Source: Gammaproteobacteria bacterium | Lineage (GTDB): Bacteria; Pseudomonadota; Gammaproteobacteria; Ga0077554; Ga007554 | Assembly (NCBI GenBank): GCA_023266055.1 | Contig: JAHFRW010000016.1 | Span: 1-55,808 of the forward strand | Length of the DNA: 55,808 bases | Reading direction: 5' to 3' | Shown: in pieces, positions 34,163 to 41,894 of the stretch | Layout of the letters: each line of letters opens with the position of its first letter | Numbering within the stretch: position 1 is the stretch's first letter | Notes under the pieces: generated by a model | Seen by the model: only the letters and a program-made list of their open reading frames with translations | Database searches by the model: none | What the model was told of the DNA's origin: nothing | Made by a program: the position numbers and the translations under genes

Positions 34163-36676
34163 TCAATTCGACCACTTTCCATCCTCCCGAACCACACTGG
34201 CGAACTCCAGGTAACTCTCTGTGAGCCATATTGTTTCGCTTTTCGCCACCGGCTTCTCCTTGCCCTCCGCCTGCATAATATTTTCTGGCGGTACAAGCAT
34301 CAACTTCTGCTTTGTCGGCCCCACAAAGTGGCAGTCGCCATAGACGCGATATTTTTTTTTAAGCCAACCTCTTAAGTGATCTACGGCACTAGAAAATTGA
34401 CTGGAGCTTCGTGTGCGAAATTCGCCATTTAATCGGCACCACCGCTGGTACGCCGCATAAAGATCCATGAACAGGCAGGGCATAACAGGCCACTGGGTGT
34501 CGCCAGATATCCAATCCTTAATAAATCGCTGATCAGACGGCAGTGACAGGTTGATGAGATTCTGCTTTGCCTCAGTCATCGGCGGCTTCGTATTGGTTTT
34601 AAAATCACCAAGATCAAGATTAAGCAGATAATGATAAAAAGCTTCGTACCCGCCGTTTTCTAATTCAGAAAAAACTTCGTCATAAAACTGATAATTCAGC
34701 GCAGGTGGCGTATAAATTACGCAATGGCGGCGGTCATCATTTTCGAGCGGGAGCGGTTGATTTTCGTTGGATAAAAAGACGAAGTTGATCTGGTTCTTTT
34801 GCTTATAAGCCGCGATGTTTTTTGGATTAACTCTGAGCTCATCGCCGGTAACCAGGTCTTTCAATTCGTTTTTGATATGCCACATTTCGGCACGCGTAAC
34901 AACCTCCTCCGCGAGAATAAAGAGCTTGCTGTCCGACCAATCAGAATTAAATTTATCTTCCAGCCCTCGTTGATTCAGCACCGTGGCGTAACAGCCATAA
35001 ATTTTAGCGTAGGCCCGAAACGTCGCACTTTTCCCCGTGCCCTGAGGCCCGTGCATGATGATCGCGCTATGCATCTTTGCACCGGGATGCTGTAACGGAT
35101 AAGCCATCCACTTCAAAACCCACCGACTAATGGCAGCGCCATTACCCTCATCACCGCATAGATATTCCAGCAACTCAAGTAACCGCTCACAACTCCCCGC
35201 TTTGGGCTGCATCGGCCAGCCCCGCCAGGTATTCAGCAGCACAGAGGGGTCTTTGTCCGACGGATCGAAACCTACCTGATCAAGATAATAGGAACCGCGC
35301 GTCACCCATATGTGATGCCGCTTAACATCGTCACCACGCATGCCGGGCGGTAATAACGCTGCCATCTGATCGCGGTGCACAATTTTACGCGTCCACCCAT
35401 CAAATAAATATTTCCCAGTCCCGTCATCAATGGGCACGAAACGCTCCACCAGATCATCAAGCGGCATGACTGAGCGCGCCGCCGGGCGCTGGCCGTTAAA
35501 ATCATCTTTCCCCGCCCCCCCTTTTGTCGCAGCCCCGCCGGCGGCCTCACTCACCCGCCACCCCATCGCCTCGATCTTTGCATCAACCTGCGCACGTACC
35601 AGATGCAGGCCCTCGCTCAAATGCAGGTCGTTGAAGTCGGTCACGCCCTTCGCATCGACCGGGCGCGGCGCAGTGAAACGCGGCGCAAGCCATTCGCCGC
35701 GCACGGCCAGTGCGGCGGCAGATGCCTGCGTGATGCCTGCATTGCCCGCCGACAACGGCGCGCCACATGATCGGCACACACCGGCGCTGGCCAGGGAATA
35801 CGTGCCGCACTTTTTGCCATCAACAAGTGCGTGGCACTTGGTAAGGTAGTCGTCATCGGCGCACAGTAAAATATGTGCCCGCGCATAACGTTTATGCAGC
35901 GCCTGCGCCACCAGCAACAGATTGCCCGCGTCGAACGCCACAGCAACGGGTAATCCCGTCGCGGCATGGAGGCTGCCGGCCGTGGCGTACCCCTCGGCGA
36001 TCAGCACCACGCTGACCGGCAAGCCGCCCAGCAGGCAGTAATGCCCTTGCTTCACCAGATGTTTGGGCCAATATTCTTTGTCACGCCCGGTCTGTGCGAT
36101 GCGCCGCGCGTGCTTCCTGTTGGCGCGATCGAGAATAAACTGCAGCCCGTGGATCTTGCCAGCGGCATCGCACATCGGCACGACCACCGCGCCGCCAGGG
36201 GTGAAGCGCACCGCAATCGGCTGGATTTGTTTGCGCGCAAGGTAGCCGCTTTCGCCTTCGGCAACGCATTTGCTCCACACGCGCTGTGCGCGCTGCGCTG
36301 CACGATCGGCTGCCGCGCGTTGCGTAGCGGCCATGCGCTTGATATTTTCATCCTGCCGAGCCTTGATTGCCGCGCGCTGATCAGTGGTCAGCGATTTTGA
36401 TTCAGACTTTGGCAATTCAATTTTGGTTTTTCCATTATCGTTGCCCCGATAAACACCGTAGCCCCCGACAATAAAAAGCAATTTCATCACCGCTCCATCG
36501 GGCGCGGTGCGATCCAGCAGGATGTCGTTAAGCCAATACCAGCCTCGCTTCTCCCTGTCGCCGCCCTCGACCAGGCAACGCACCGGCTTCAGCGTGTTGA
36601 CCTCGATACCGCCCTGCAGGATCAGCCCGGCATCTACCAGTTGGCGCTGCACATCATCATAATTAGCCCAAGTCAT
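34163..36676 (-). CDS. replication primase-helicase (TOPRIM plus DUF5906-type helicase)
   Basis: 837 residues. TOPRIM primase domain (VVLIAEGYATAGSLHAATG with catalytic Glu, later HILLCADDDY). A small Cys cluster (KCH, KKCG, CRSCG) is inserted after it and may bind zinc. A superfamily-3-like helicase follows, with Walker A GPQGTGKS and the Walker B-like LFILAEEV. It primes and unwinds phage DNA. The candidate origin lies at its 3' end. Confidence 0.9.
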   Translation of the reverse strand: MTWANYDDVQRQLVDAGLILQGGIEVNTLKPVRCLVEGGDREKRGWYWLNDILLDRTAPDGAVMKLLFIVGGYGVYRGNDNGKTKIELPKSESKSLTTDQRAAIKARQDENIKRMAATQRAAADRAAQRAQRVWSKCVAEGESGYLARKQIQPIAVRFTPGGAVVVPMCDAAGKIHGLQFILDRANRKHARRIAQTGRDKEYWPKHLVKQGHYCLLGGLPVSVVLIAEGYATAGSLHAATGLPVAVAFDAGNLLLVAQALHKRYARAHILLCADDDYLTKCHALVDGKKCGTYSLASAGVCRSCGAPLSAGNAGITQASAAALAVRGEWLAPRFTAPRPVDAKGVTDFNDLHLSEGLHLVRAQVDAKIEAMGWRVSEAAGGAATKGGAGKDDFNGQRPAARSVMPLDDLVERFVPIDDGTGKYLFDGWTRKIVHRDQMAALLPPGMRGDDVKRHHIWVTRGSYYLDQVGFDPSDKDPSVLLNTWRGWPMQPKAGSCERLLELLEYLCGDEGNGAAISRWVLKWMAYPLQHPGAKMHSAIIMHGPQGTGKSATFRAYAKIYGCYATVLNQRGLEDKFNSDWSDSKLFILAEEVVTRAEMWHIKNELKDLVTGDELRVNPKNIAAYKQKNQINFVFLSNENQPLPLENDDRRHCVIYTPPALNYQFYDEVFSELENGGYEAFYHYLLNLDLGDFKTNTKPPMTEAKQNLINLSLPSDQRFIKDWISGDTQWPVMPCLFMDLYAAYQRWCRLNGEFRTRSSSQFSSAVDHLRGWLKKKYRVYGDCHFVGPTKQKLMLVPPENIMQAEGKEKPVAKSETIWLTESYLEFASVVREDGKWSN

Positions 36677-37374
36677 CGGGCCGTCCTGATGGCTTCCGCC
36701 AATGCTGCATCAAATTGTGGCACGATCTCACGATTTGCCACACGCTCAACCAGCGCGCGAAACGCAAATCGTGGACGATAAAAAGCACTGCGCTTCGGGA
36801 ACACCACGATAGGTACCAATTTTCCAGGGCGACCTTGAGCACCGGGCACTCGCCGATAGATGCCTACGGGCCAAGAAGGATGATGAATGGGGCGGCCATA
36901 AAAAAGGCTCACATCATTCGCCCCCTTGCGCCGTCCCTTTACCCCAAGCCTGCGACGGACTAGCGCGCCATATTTTCCAGACCGTGCCGCCTCTATCAAT
37001 TTATTAATCGTACCCTTGGGAATATTGCCAAACGCATCCAGCGTCACGTTGCCAGGCAGTCGCAACGCAACCTTTGATGGAGCGCGAAATCCTCCATCAA
37101 TCTGATATTTGAGGTATCCGGCCTGGCGATCCCGGAAACCAATTGTTGCAATCAAATTTGTTTTACGAGCAGCAGCGATAAAAGTTCCGCGTTTGGTGAA
37201 TTCCGTTGGGCGATCCAGCGATTTATCAAGCGCAGCGGGAATTTCCTTCTGCGCGGATTGTGCCGTCCGCGTCAAGGCTTTTGCCATGGCGAAAGGAGCC
37301 TGACTACGCGCAACATCATCAAGCCCTCGCAGAACAGCGCCCACATTTGTATCGATTTTAAAATTAAATATCAA
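36673..37374 (-). CDS. gpZ-like minor tail protein in the early operon
   Basis: 233 residues with AKALTRTAQSAQKEIPAALD, DRPTEFTKRGTFIAAARKT, LKYQIDGG and LDAFGNIPKGTINKLIEAA, the features of the prophage minor tail protein Z family. It overlaps the primase gene by four bases. A tail protein in a replication operon is unexpected. Either it moved here or this family member has another role. Confidence 0.7.
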   Translation of the reverse strand: MIFNFKIDTNVGAVLRGLDDVARSQAPFAMAKALTRTAQSAQKEIPAALDKSLDRPTEFTKRGTFIAAARKTNLIATIGFRDRQAGYLKYQIDGGFRAPSKVALRLPGNVTLDAFGNIPKGTINKLIEAARSGKYGALVRRRLGVKGRRKGANDVSLFYGRPIHHPSWPVGIYRRVPGAQGRPGKLVPIVVFPKRSAFYRPRFAFRALVERVANREIVPQFDAALAEAIRTAR

Positions 37375-37582
37375 TGACTATCCCGTGCAATTTAATGATG
37401 TTAAGCATGTTCGGAATCAGCACACTTGCGAAAAACTGCGCTACGAATGACCCTCACGGGTAAGACAGGGAAGGACCCGTGCCACCCGGTATGTCCGAAC
37501 AAGACCGCCTATCGCAGCATTAAAATAACAACTTAACATCGCCATGGCCGCGCAAGACAACGAGGGGGACGGGGTATGTGCA

Positions 37583-37780
37583 TCAGCGGACGCGCTCCAG
37601 CACAGCAGCACACTGGACACACTGCTGACAACCGGGCACGGCGATCTGCCGAGCACTTGGGATGAGTAGCCCACAAACATCACACTCGTTGGCGCTCACT
37701 CCGTAGTAGATGACGCGGGCGGCAATGGCCGATGAAATTTCCGCATCGATACGATCCTGTGCATAATCTGCTTCATCCAT
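37583..37780 (-). CDS. TraR/DksA-family zinc finger protein
   Basis: 65 residues. C-terminal four-cysteine finger (CDVCG ... CQQCVQC) typical of TraR/DksA. TraR-type proteins bind the RNA polymerase secondary channel and alter promoter choice without ppGpp. Preceding acidic helix (MDEADYAQDRIDAEI) fits the family. Confidence 0.8.
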   Translation of the reverse strand: MDEADYAQDRIDAEISSAIAARVIYYGVSANECDVCGLLIPSARQIAVPGCQQCVQCAAVLERVR

Positions 37781-37789
37781 GGCTCGATC

Positions 37790-38224
37790 CTAACGCGGCG
37801 TATGTCGCGTAATCTGCGACAGCGATGACTGAAGCCTAGCTGAAACATCGATTAACAAACCCTCAATGGCCTTGGCATCTTGTAGAGAAATCGAATCAAC
37901 CTCAAGCCCATCGAGCGTGCGTAACCACCGCCGCACTTCATTCAGAGCAGCCACCGCATTCTGCGCTGACAACCCCGTATCAGCGCCCGCATCTTGGGCA
38001 ACATAAATCCCTCCCAGATCACTTGCCATGGCCATGACGATATCGCAGCGCCCAGTAATGGCCTGCATATGCACTGCCTCCTCCAGCATCAGTCCATGGG
38101 TGGTGCAGTTCGGGTTTAGCTTAGACCTTAATACCGTAGGGTTTTTGCCCATCCGCATCGCCAGCGCCTCAATGCCACCGGGATAACTCAGCCCCATTTG
38201 CTGTGCCGCATCAATTACGTTCAA
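37790..38224 (-). CDS. phage regulatory protein CII-like (CP76 type)
   Basis: 144 residues from TTG 38224, chosen for its ribosome site (GGAGAGG six bases upstream) and because the family starts MNVIDAA. The motif YPGGIEALAMRMGKNPTVLRSKLN followed by LEEAVHMQAITGRCDIV is diagnostic of the phage CII-type regulator group. It lies downstream of cro and a terminator, like lambda cII. Confidence 0.8.
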   Translation of the reverse strand: MNVIDAAQQMGLSYPGGIEALAMRMGKNPTVLRSKLNPNCTTHGLMLEEAVHMQAITGRCDIVMAMASDLGGIYVAQDAGADTGLSAQNAVAALNEVRRWLRTLDGLEVDSISLQDAKAIEGLLIDVSARLQSSLSQITRHTPR

Positions 38225-38280
38225 TTTAGCCTCTCCCCCAAACAAACGATGAATTATTGATCAAGTTTTGATAACCTAAT

Positions 38281-38298
38281 AAAAATCCCCAAGCGGGG
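38281..38298 (-). terminator. intrinsic terminator between cro and the CII-like gene
   Basis: Minus strand CCCC-GCTT-GGGG followed by A/T then five T residues. It lies where lambda tR1 lies, so downstream early genes may need antitermination or read-through. Confidence 0.6.
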
Positions 38299-38323
38299 CT
38301 AAAACTGTAAGAAAAAAGGAGAT

Positions 38324-38599
38324 TCATGAGGCTTTCTCTTCAGCCAAGGCACTATTAGATATCCGTGAAAATATTTTAGGGGGGATGCCGTCGCTGGGGT
38401 TCGGGTAAACAGTAGGCGCAAGATGATGAGGAATAATGCGCCATTGGACTCGGGCGCACGCCCGAATGACATATTCCGATGGGATTTTCCCATCTCGATG
38501 CAGCCAATTCCAGACGCGCGAAGGCGACACATCAAGGGCGCGCGCTAAGGCCGATTGACCACCTACCAAACTTATTAACAGCTTAATATCTCTACCCAT
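38324..38599 (-). CDS. Cro-like / YdaS-type repressor
   Basis: 91 residues from ATG 38599. Helix-turn-helix LVGGQSALARALDVSPSRVWNWLHRDGKIPSE matches the YdaS/Cro group. It is divergent from the XRE repressor across three shared operators and would drive lytic development. Confidence 0.8.
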   Translation of the reverse strand: MGRDIKLLISLVGGQSALARALDVSPSRVWNWLHRDGKIPSEYVIRACARVQWRIIPHHLAPTVYPNPSDGIPPKIFSRISNSALAEEKAS

Positions 38600-38605
38600 G
38601 CAACT

Positions 38606-38674
38606 ACAATACAACAATTGTTTTTTAAATGTCAACTACTGTTGTTTGACCGCCTGCAACAACTGTTGTACTTT
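38606..38674. promoter_or_regulatory. immunity operator region with three operators and two promoters
   Basis: Three related palindromes, consensus CAACWAYTGTTG: 38612-38623, 38633-38644 and 38657-38668. The leftward (cro) promoter is TTGACA (38635-38630), 18 bases, TATTGT (38611-38606), with the first operator in its spacer and the second on its -35. The rightward (repressor) promoter is TTGACC (38646-38651), 17 bases, TACTTT (38669-38674), overlapped by the third operator. This is a lambda-like switch. Confidence 0.8.
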
Positions 38675-38680
38675 TGCGCT

Positions 38681-39136
38681 ATGGCACTAGGAAAAAATAT
38701 AAAAAAATGGCGTAAGCGTTTGAATCTTACGCAAGAAGCCGTTGCGGCACGCGCAAACATGAGTCAGGCAGCATTGAGCGCCCTGGAACGGCGCGATAGC
38801 AAAACGTCGGAGTTTTTATCCAATATAGCCGCCGCACTTGGCTTATCAATTGCAGAGCTACTTAACGGCTCAGAATATAATTCTGGCACGCAAGTCGATG
38901 GTACGATCTCACACAAATTAATAAGCGTCCAAGAACCGATTTCGGCATATACCATTGACGATCCAGAGTCGCGCGAAATCCTCGAAATTTATAAAGCCAT
39001 GACACCCGAAGAGCGTAAAGCCACATTGGAATTTTTACGAACACTGTCCCCGCGCCAACGACTCCAGGCAGAGGCTGTTGCTGCCGCTTACGATAAAAGC
39101 ACGAAACCAAAACGGCGAATGAAACAAAAAAAATGA
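38681..39136 (+). CDS. XRE-family lysogeny repressor (CI-like), leaderless
   Basis: 151 residues from ATG 38681. N-terminal helix-turn-helix (LTQEAVAARANMSQAALSALERRD). The C-terminal half is helical and basic, with no LexA-type self-cleavage domain, so RecA-driven autoproteolysis is not expected. The -10 box ends at 38674, so transcription should begin at or beside the ATG, giving a leaderless mRNA as for lambda cI. It overlaps the response regulator gene by four bases (ATGA). Confidence 0.85.
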   Translation: MALGKNIKKWRKRLNLTQEAVAARANMSQAALSALERRDSKTSEFLSNIAAALGLSIAELLNGSEYNSGTQVDGTISHKLISVQEPISAYTIDDPESREILEIYKAMTPEERKATLEFLRTLSPRQRLQAEAVAAAYDKSTKPKRRMKQKK

Positions 39137-39729
39137 CCCGGATATTAATTGTTGATGACGATCAGGTGAATCGCATGCTGCTATCCGCGTGCCTCAAGGA
39201 TATCGCCGAAATATCGCATGCGTCTGACGGAAGGACGGCAATTACGCTATGCCAAAACCAGCCACCTGATCTAGTATTATTAGATTTAATGATGCCACAT
39301 ATCTCGGGAGTGAATGTTTCCAAACGGATGCGCAAAATGCATGTCCCTGTTGTTATCGTCACCGCAACAAACGACATTGACCTAATATTAAGGGCATTAC
39401 GATCGGGAGCCGTAGGATTTTTGTCAAAACCGTTCGACGCCGCATCTGTCCGCGCCACTGTTTTCGTGGCTCTTGAAACCGTCAGACGCCTCAATGAAAT
39501 CGGACTGCGCGGCGCTACTGGAAAAATGGTGCATGAAGCTGCAGGCATTTTGGAGCGGCATAGCAGCTTCACGTCCCGATCCATGGCCATCGAATATATG
39601 CAGCAAACGGCAAAACAAGCAGGCATTACCGTCCCGGAATACGCTCAGCAAATTATTGCCGCCGCCGCCCTGCTCAACGGCGCGCCGCCGCCCAATAACG
39701 ATCCCGACAATGATGATTTAGGATACTGA
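39133..39729 (+). CDS. response regulator with REC and ANTAR RNA-binding domains
   Basis: 198 residues. Receiver domain 1-120 with acidic pocket Asp8/Asp9 (LIVDDDQ), phosphoacceptor Asp51 (LLDLMMP), Thr77 and Lys99 (LSKPFD), all conserved, so it should be phosphorylatable. Residues about 128-185 (KMVHEAAGILERHSSF, EYMQQTAKQAGITVPEYAQQ) fit an ANTAR domain, which binds RNA hairpins to prevent termination. Its start overlaps the repressor stop, so both are made together in the lysogen. No histidine kinase is present in the phage; a host kinase or acetyl phosphate must supply phosphate. Confidence 0.85.
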   Translation: MTRILIVDDDQVNRMLLSACLKDIAEISHASDGRTAITLCQNQPPDLVLLDLMMPHISGVNVSKRMRKMHVPVVIVTATNDIDLILRALRSGAVGFLSKPFDAASVRATVFVALETVRRLNEIGLRGATGKMVHEAAGILERHSSFTSRSMAIEYMQQTAKQAGITVPEYAQQIIAAAALLNGAPPPNNDPDNDDLGY

Positions 39730-39736
39730 AAATGCC

Positions 39737-39766
39737 TTGACAAAAAAAACCACCATTTGATATAAC
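39737..39766 (+). promoter_or_regulatory. strong promoter for the 49-residue and immunity genes
   Basis: TTGACA (39737-39742), 18 bases, TATAAC (39761-39766). No copy of the CI operator overlaps it, so it is probably active in the lysogen. The transcript has a leader of about 135 bases with a stem (GATCTC...GAGATC, about 39774-39799). Confidence 0.65.
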
Positions 39767-39909
39767 TAATATGGATCTCCGGCTAACCACGCCGAGATCT
39801 GGCATCCCGTCACATGTGCGTGCGTGCGCCCTGCCCCTTCTGATTTGCGCGATAAATTGATCGTTAGCGTGTCAGCGTAAAAAAATATTACGAACTACGG
39901 GGGATAACC

Positions 39910-40059
39910 ATGACTCGCATCAGCCACGCACGATTCAAAAAACATTGCCAGAAAATAGGATTATATGGTGCCGCACGAGCCTATGCGCTACTGCTGGTAC
40001 GCGCCACTGAGCGCAGAAAAAGAAAAACCAGAATCCGCGACATTACTTCGCCAACTTAA
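39910..40059 (+). CDS. small basic protein
   Basis: 49 residues from ATG 39910 with GGGGG seven bases upstream. The sequence is strongly basic (KKHCQKIG, RATERRKRKTRIRD), suggesting nucleic-acid or membrane-surface contact. It lies between a strong promoter and the immunity gene. No family recognised. Confidence 0.5.
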   Translation: MTRISHARFKKHCQKIGLYGAARAYALLLVRATERRKRKTRIRDITSPT

Positions 40060-40071
40060 AGGGATAACGAA

Positions 40072-40263
40072 ATGGAAATGTTGGCAGCGCTCTTCTGGAT
40101 TGCATTGATAACAGGTTTTTATTTTGTGCCCGCAATAACGGCCAGGGCCAGAAATCACCATCAAGAAACTGCCATCTTTATTCTCAATCTGTTCCTCGGG
40201 TGGACAGTGCTCGGATGGATTATTGCATTAGTGTGGGCTGCAACGGCCATAAAAAAGACTTAA
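40072..40263 (+). CDS. superinfection immunity (Imm-like) membrane protein
   Basis: 63 residues: N-terminal membrane segment (LAALFWIALITGFYFVPAITA), then FILNLFLGWTVLGWIIALVW, the core of the Imm_superinfect family. Members block DNA entry of related phages. The start is ATG 40072 (AAGGG upstream). It is expressed from the promoter at 39737, apparently independent of the repressor, as expected for a lysogenic-conversion gene. Confidence 0.85.
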   Translation: MEMLAALFWIALITGFYFVPAITARARNHHQETAIFILNLFLGWTVLGWIIALVWAATAIKKT

Positions 40264-40352
40264 AAACAAGCACGCCATTAAAATAATTTCGATAAAAATC
40301 AACGTATTATAAAGATTATCGGCACAGCCATTATATGTCACGCCAAAAAATA

Positions 40353-40391
40353 CAACAATTGTTGACTTAATAACAATTGTTGTGTTATGTT
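40353..40391 (+). promoter_or_regulatory. second CI-controlled promoter with two operators
   Basis: Operators CAACAATTGTTG (40353-40364) and TAACAATTGTTG (40371-40382), 18 bp centre to centre, match the immunity-region operators. They cover TTGACT (40362-40367) and the spacer of a promoter with -10 TATGTT (40386-40391). The repressor should therefore silence the operon starting at 40436. Confidence 0.8.
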
Positions 40392-40435
40392 TAGATTACA
40401 GTGAATTCACCACTTGTCCCATTAGAGGCAAAAAA

Positions 40436-40564
40436 ATGTTAAACAAAATATTTGATATCAGCCTGAAAATAGTCGACTCCTGGACATTTGTCGGCGTGGC
40501 TGGAATCGCAACCGTGATGATATTGATCTGGTGCGGCCACGGCATCATGGCGTGCTCGCCATGA
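40436..40564 (+). CDS. small single-span membrane protein
   Basis: 42 residues from ATG 40436 (GAGG upstream) with one membrane segment (FVGVAGIATVMILIWCGHGI). It overlaps the next start (ATGA). First gene of the CI-controlled operon. Function unknown. Confidence 0.55.
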   Translation: MLNKIFDISLKIVDSWTFVGVAGIATVMILIWCGHGIMACSP

Positions 40565-41007
40565 CCGTGCGCGCAGCATTAATGATGTTGTCGCTGTGCC
40601 TACTGGCAACGCCCTCGCCCGCAGACACCGCGATATGGGTCAACTTTGGCGCGGTTTCGCATCACGTCACGAATCGCCAGCTTAATAACATTAATACCGG
40701 ATTTGGCCTTGAAGTACCCGCCCATGGATTCCTGATCATGGGCGGGATTTACCGCAACAGCCTCGGGAGCACATCAAAATACTTGACGGCAGAGAAATGC
40801 ATGGTCAGCCATGGCCGGGCCTGCCTGGGTGCCATGGCCGGATTTGTAGACGGATACCGACTCAACGACGGAGGATTCATCCCGGTGGTCGCTCCAACAC
40901 TAACCATCAATGGCGATCGCATTGGGGCACGGCTGATGTTCACGCCGCAAATCGACGATCGCATTGCCGCAACACTTTCCCTACAACTGAGACTGAGGAT
41001 AAAGTAA
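40561..41007 (+). CDS. small outer-membrane beta-barrel-like protein
   Basis: 148 residues from ATG 40561 with signal peptide (LMMLSLCLLATPSPADT). The mature part has alternating hydrophobic strands (GFLIMGGIYRNSLGSTSKY, LGAMAGFVDGYR, IPVVAPTLTINGDRIGARL, LSLQLRLRIK), fitting an eight-stranded barrel similar to small phage proteins of this type. It may alter the cell surface during infection. Confidence 0.6.
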   Translation: MTVRAALMMLSLCLLATPSPADTAIWVNFGAVSHHVTNRQLNNINTGFGLEVPAHGFLIMGGIYRNSLGSTSKYLTAEKCMVSHGRACLGAMAGFVDGYRLNDGGFIPVVAPTLTINGDRIGARLMFTPQIDDRIAATLSLQLRLRIK

Positions 41008-41315
41008 TGAATGTTTTCTGCCGGGATCTGAAAGGTCGCAATCAACTAAAAAATGAAGAACGTGTCGCCGCCTATAAAACGAAGCAACTCCTGCAGGAAA
41101 AGCGCAGGCGTAAGGAAGACAAGACCAATCCACGCATCGCAGGTGTCGCTGATTTTATAGGTTTATCCATGTCCATCTGGATAATTATTATTGGAATGTC
41201 CCTGCTCTACATGCGCCTGCCCATTGGTGCGTGGATTTCCGGTGCCGGGATTGTATTAATGATTGCCTTTGGGTTCGGCCTGATGCGCCACGAGGAAGGA
41301 CAAGATTTCGAATAA
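41007..41315 (+). CDS. two-helix membrane protein
   Basis: 102 residues from ATG 41007 (shares one base with the previous stop). A basic N-terminal half (KTKQLLQEKRRRKEDK) is followed by two membrane segments (SIWIIIIGMSLLYM, ISGAGIVLMIAFGFGLM). Function unknown. Coupled to its neighbours. Confidence 0.6.
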   Translation: MNVFCRDLKGRNQLKNEERVAAYKTKQLLQEKRRRKEDKTNPRIAGVADFIGLSMSIWIIIIGMSLLYMRLPIGAWISGAGIVLMIAFGFGLMRHEEGQDFE

Positions 41316-41527
41316 TGAACGTACCCACCGAACAGGAAAATCCGGCAAACGAGGCTGCACTACGGGATATATTTCTACGCAGTGATTTATCGGCACAAGG
41401 CTGGAGCTATGAACGTGCAATACAATCGCCGCCGATCCTCAGAATATTGAGCGCGTCAGCACGGGCGAAAAAAAGCCGATGGCGACTACAAGGGTACGCC
41501 CACCCTGAACAAATTGGGCTTTTATAA
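41315..41527 (+). CDS. small phage protein of unknown function
   Basis: 70 residues from ATG 41315, overlapping the previous stop (TAATG). Contains EAALRDIFLRSDLSAQGWSY and a basic Trp-containing end. It sits in an early operon with no recognised domain. Confidence 0.5.
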   Translation: MNVPTEQENPANEAALRDIFLRSDLSAQGWSYERAIQSPPILRILSASARAKKSRWRLQGYAHPEQIGLL

Positions 41528-41540
41528 TAAGGAGAAGCAC

Positions 41541-41894
41541 GTGAACGAAACACATTATGATTTCAGCACTACACTGGCCGATCTGGACGCGGGCGTATTT
41601 TTGCAAAAAGTCAGCAAAGCAATACGCGACACTGCTATGGCGACCATATATAACGCTGACAGCAGTAAGACTGGAAAAGTAACGATCGACCTGATTATGC
41701 GTCGCATCGGTGATAGCAACCAGATCACGCTGGAGCATAGTATCAAATTCCAAAAACCAACCCGCCGTGGAAAGGCGGGGGAAGAAGACACGACGCACAC
41801 CCCACTATATGTCGACAAGAGCGGAGCGCTCTCAGTAATGCCGTACAACCAAACAGATTTTTTTGAAAAACTCACCCAGGGAGAGCGCACATGA
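41541..41894 (+). CDS. phage early protein preceding DUF2303 gene
   Basis: 117 residues from GTG 41541, chosen because AAGGAG lies six bases upstream. Sequence (FLQKVSKAIRDTAMATIYN, KVTIDLIMRRIGDSNQITL) resembles small proteins commonly paired with the next gene in phage early regions. Function unknown. Overlaps the DUF2303-type gene by four bases. Confidence 0.6.
   Translation: MNETHYDFSTTLADLDAGVFLQKVSKAIRDTAMATIYNADSSKTGKVTIDLIMRRIGDSNQITLEHSIKFQKPTRRGKAGEEDTTHTPLYVDKSGALSVMPYNQTDFFEKLTQGERT

Noticed and set aside
33835-34296. A 153-codon minus-strand frame across the inverted repeat
   Set aside because: It overlaps the primase C-terminus, reads through both repeat arms and shows repetitive, non-protein-like sequence.
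37441-37683. An 80-codon minus-strand frame between the gpZ-like and TraR genes
   Set aside because: It overlaps the TraR/DksA gene and has no ribosome site. Only a 7-bp inverted repeat (37455-37481) without a T run is visible there.
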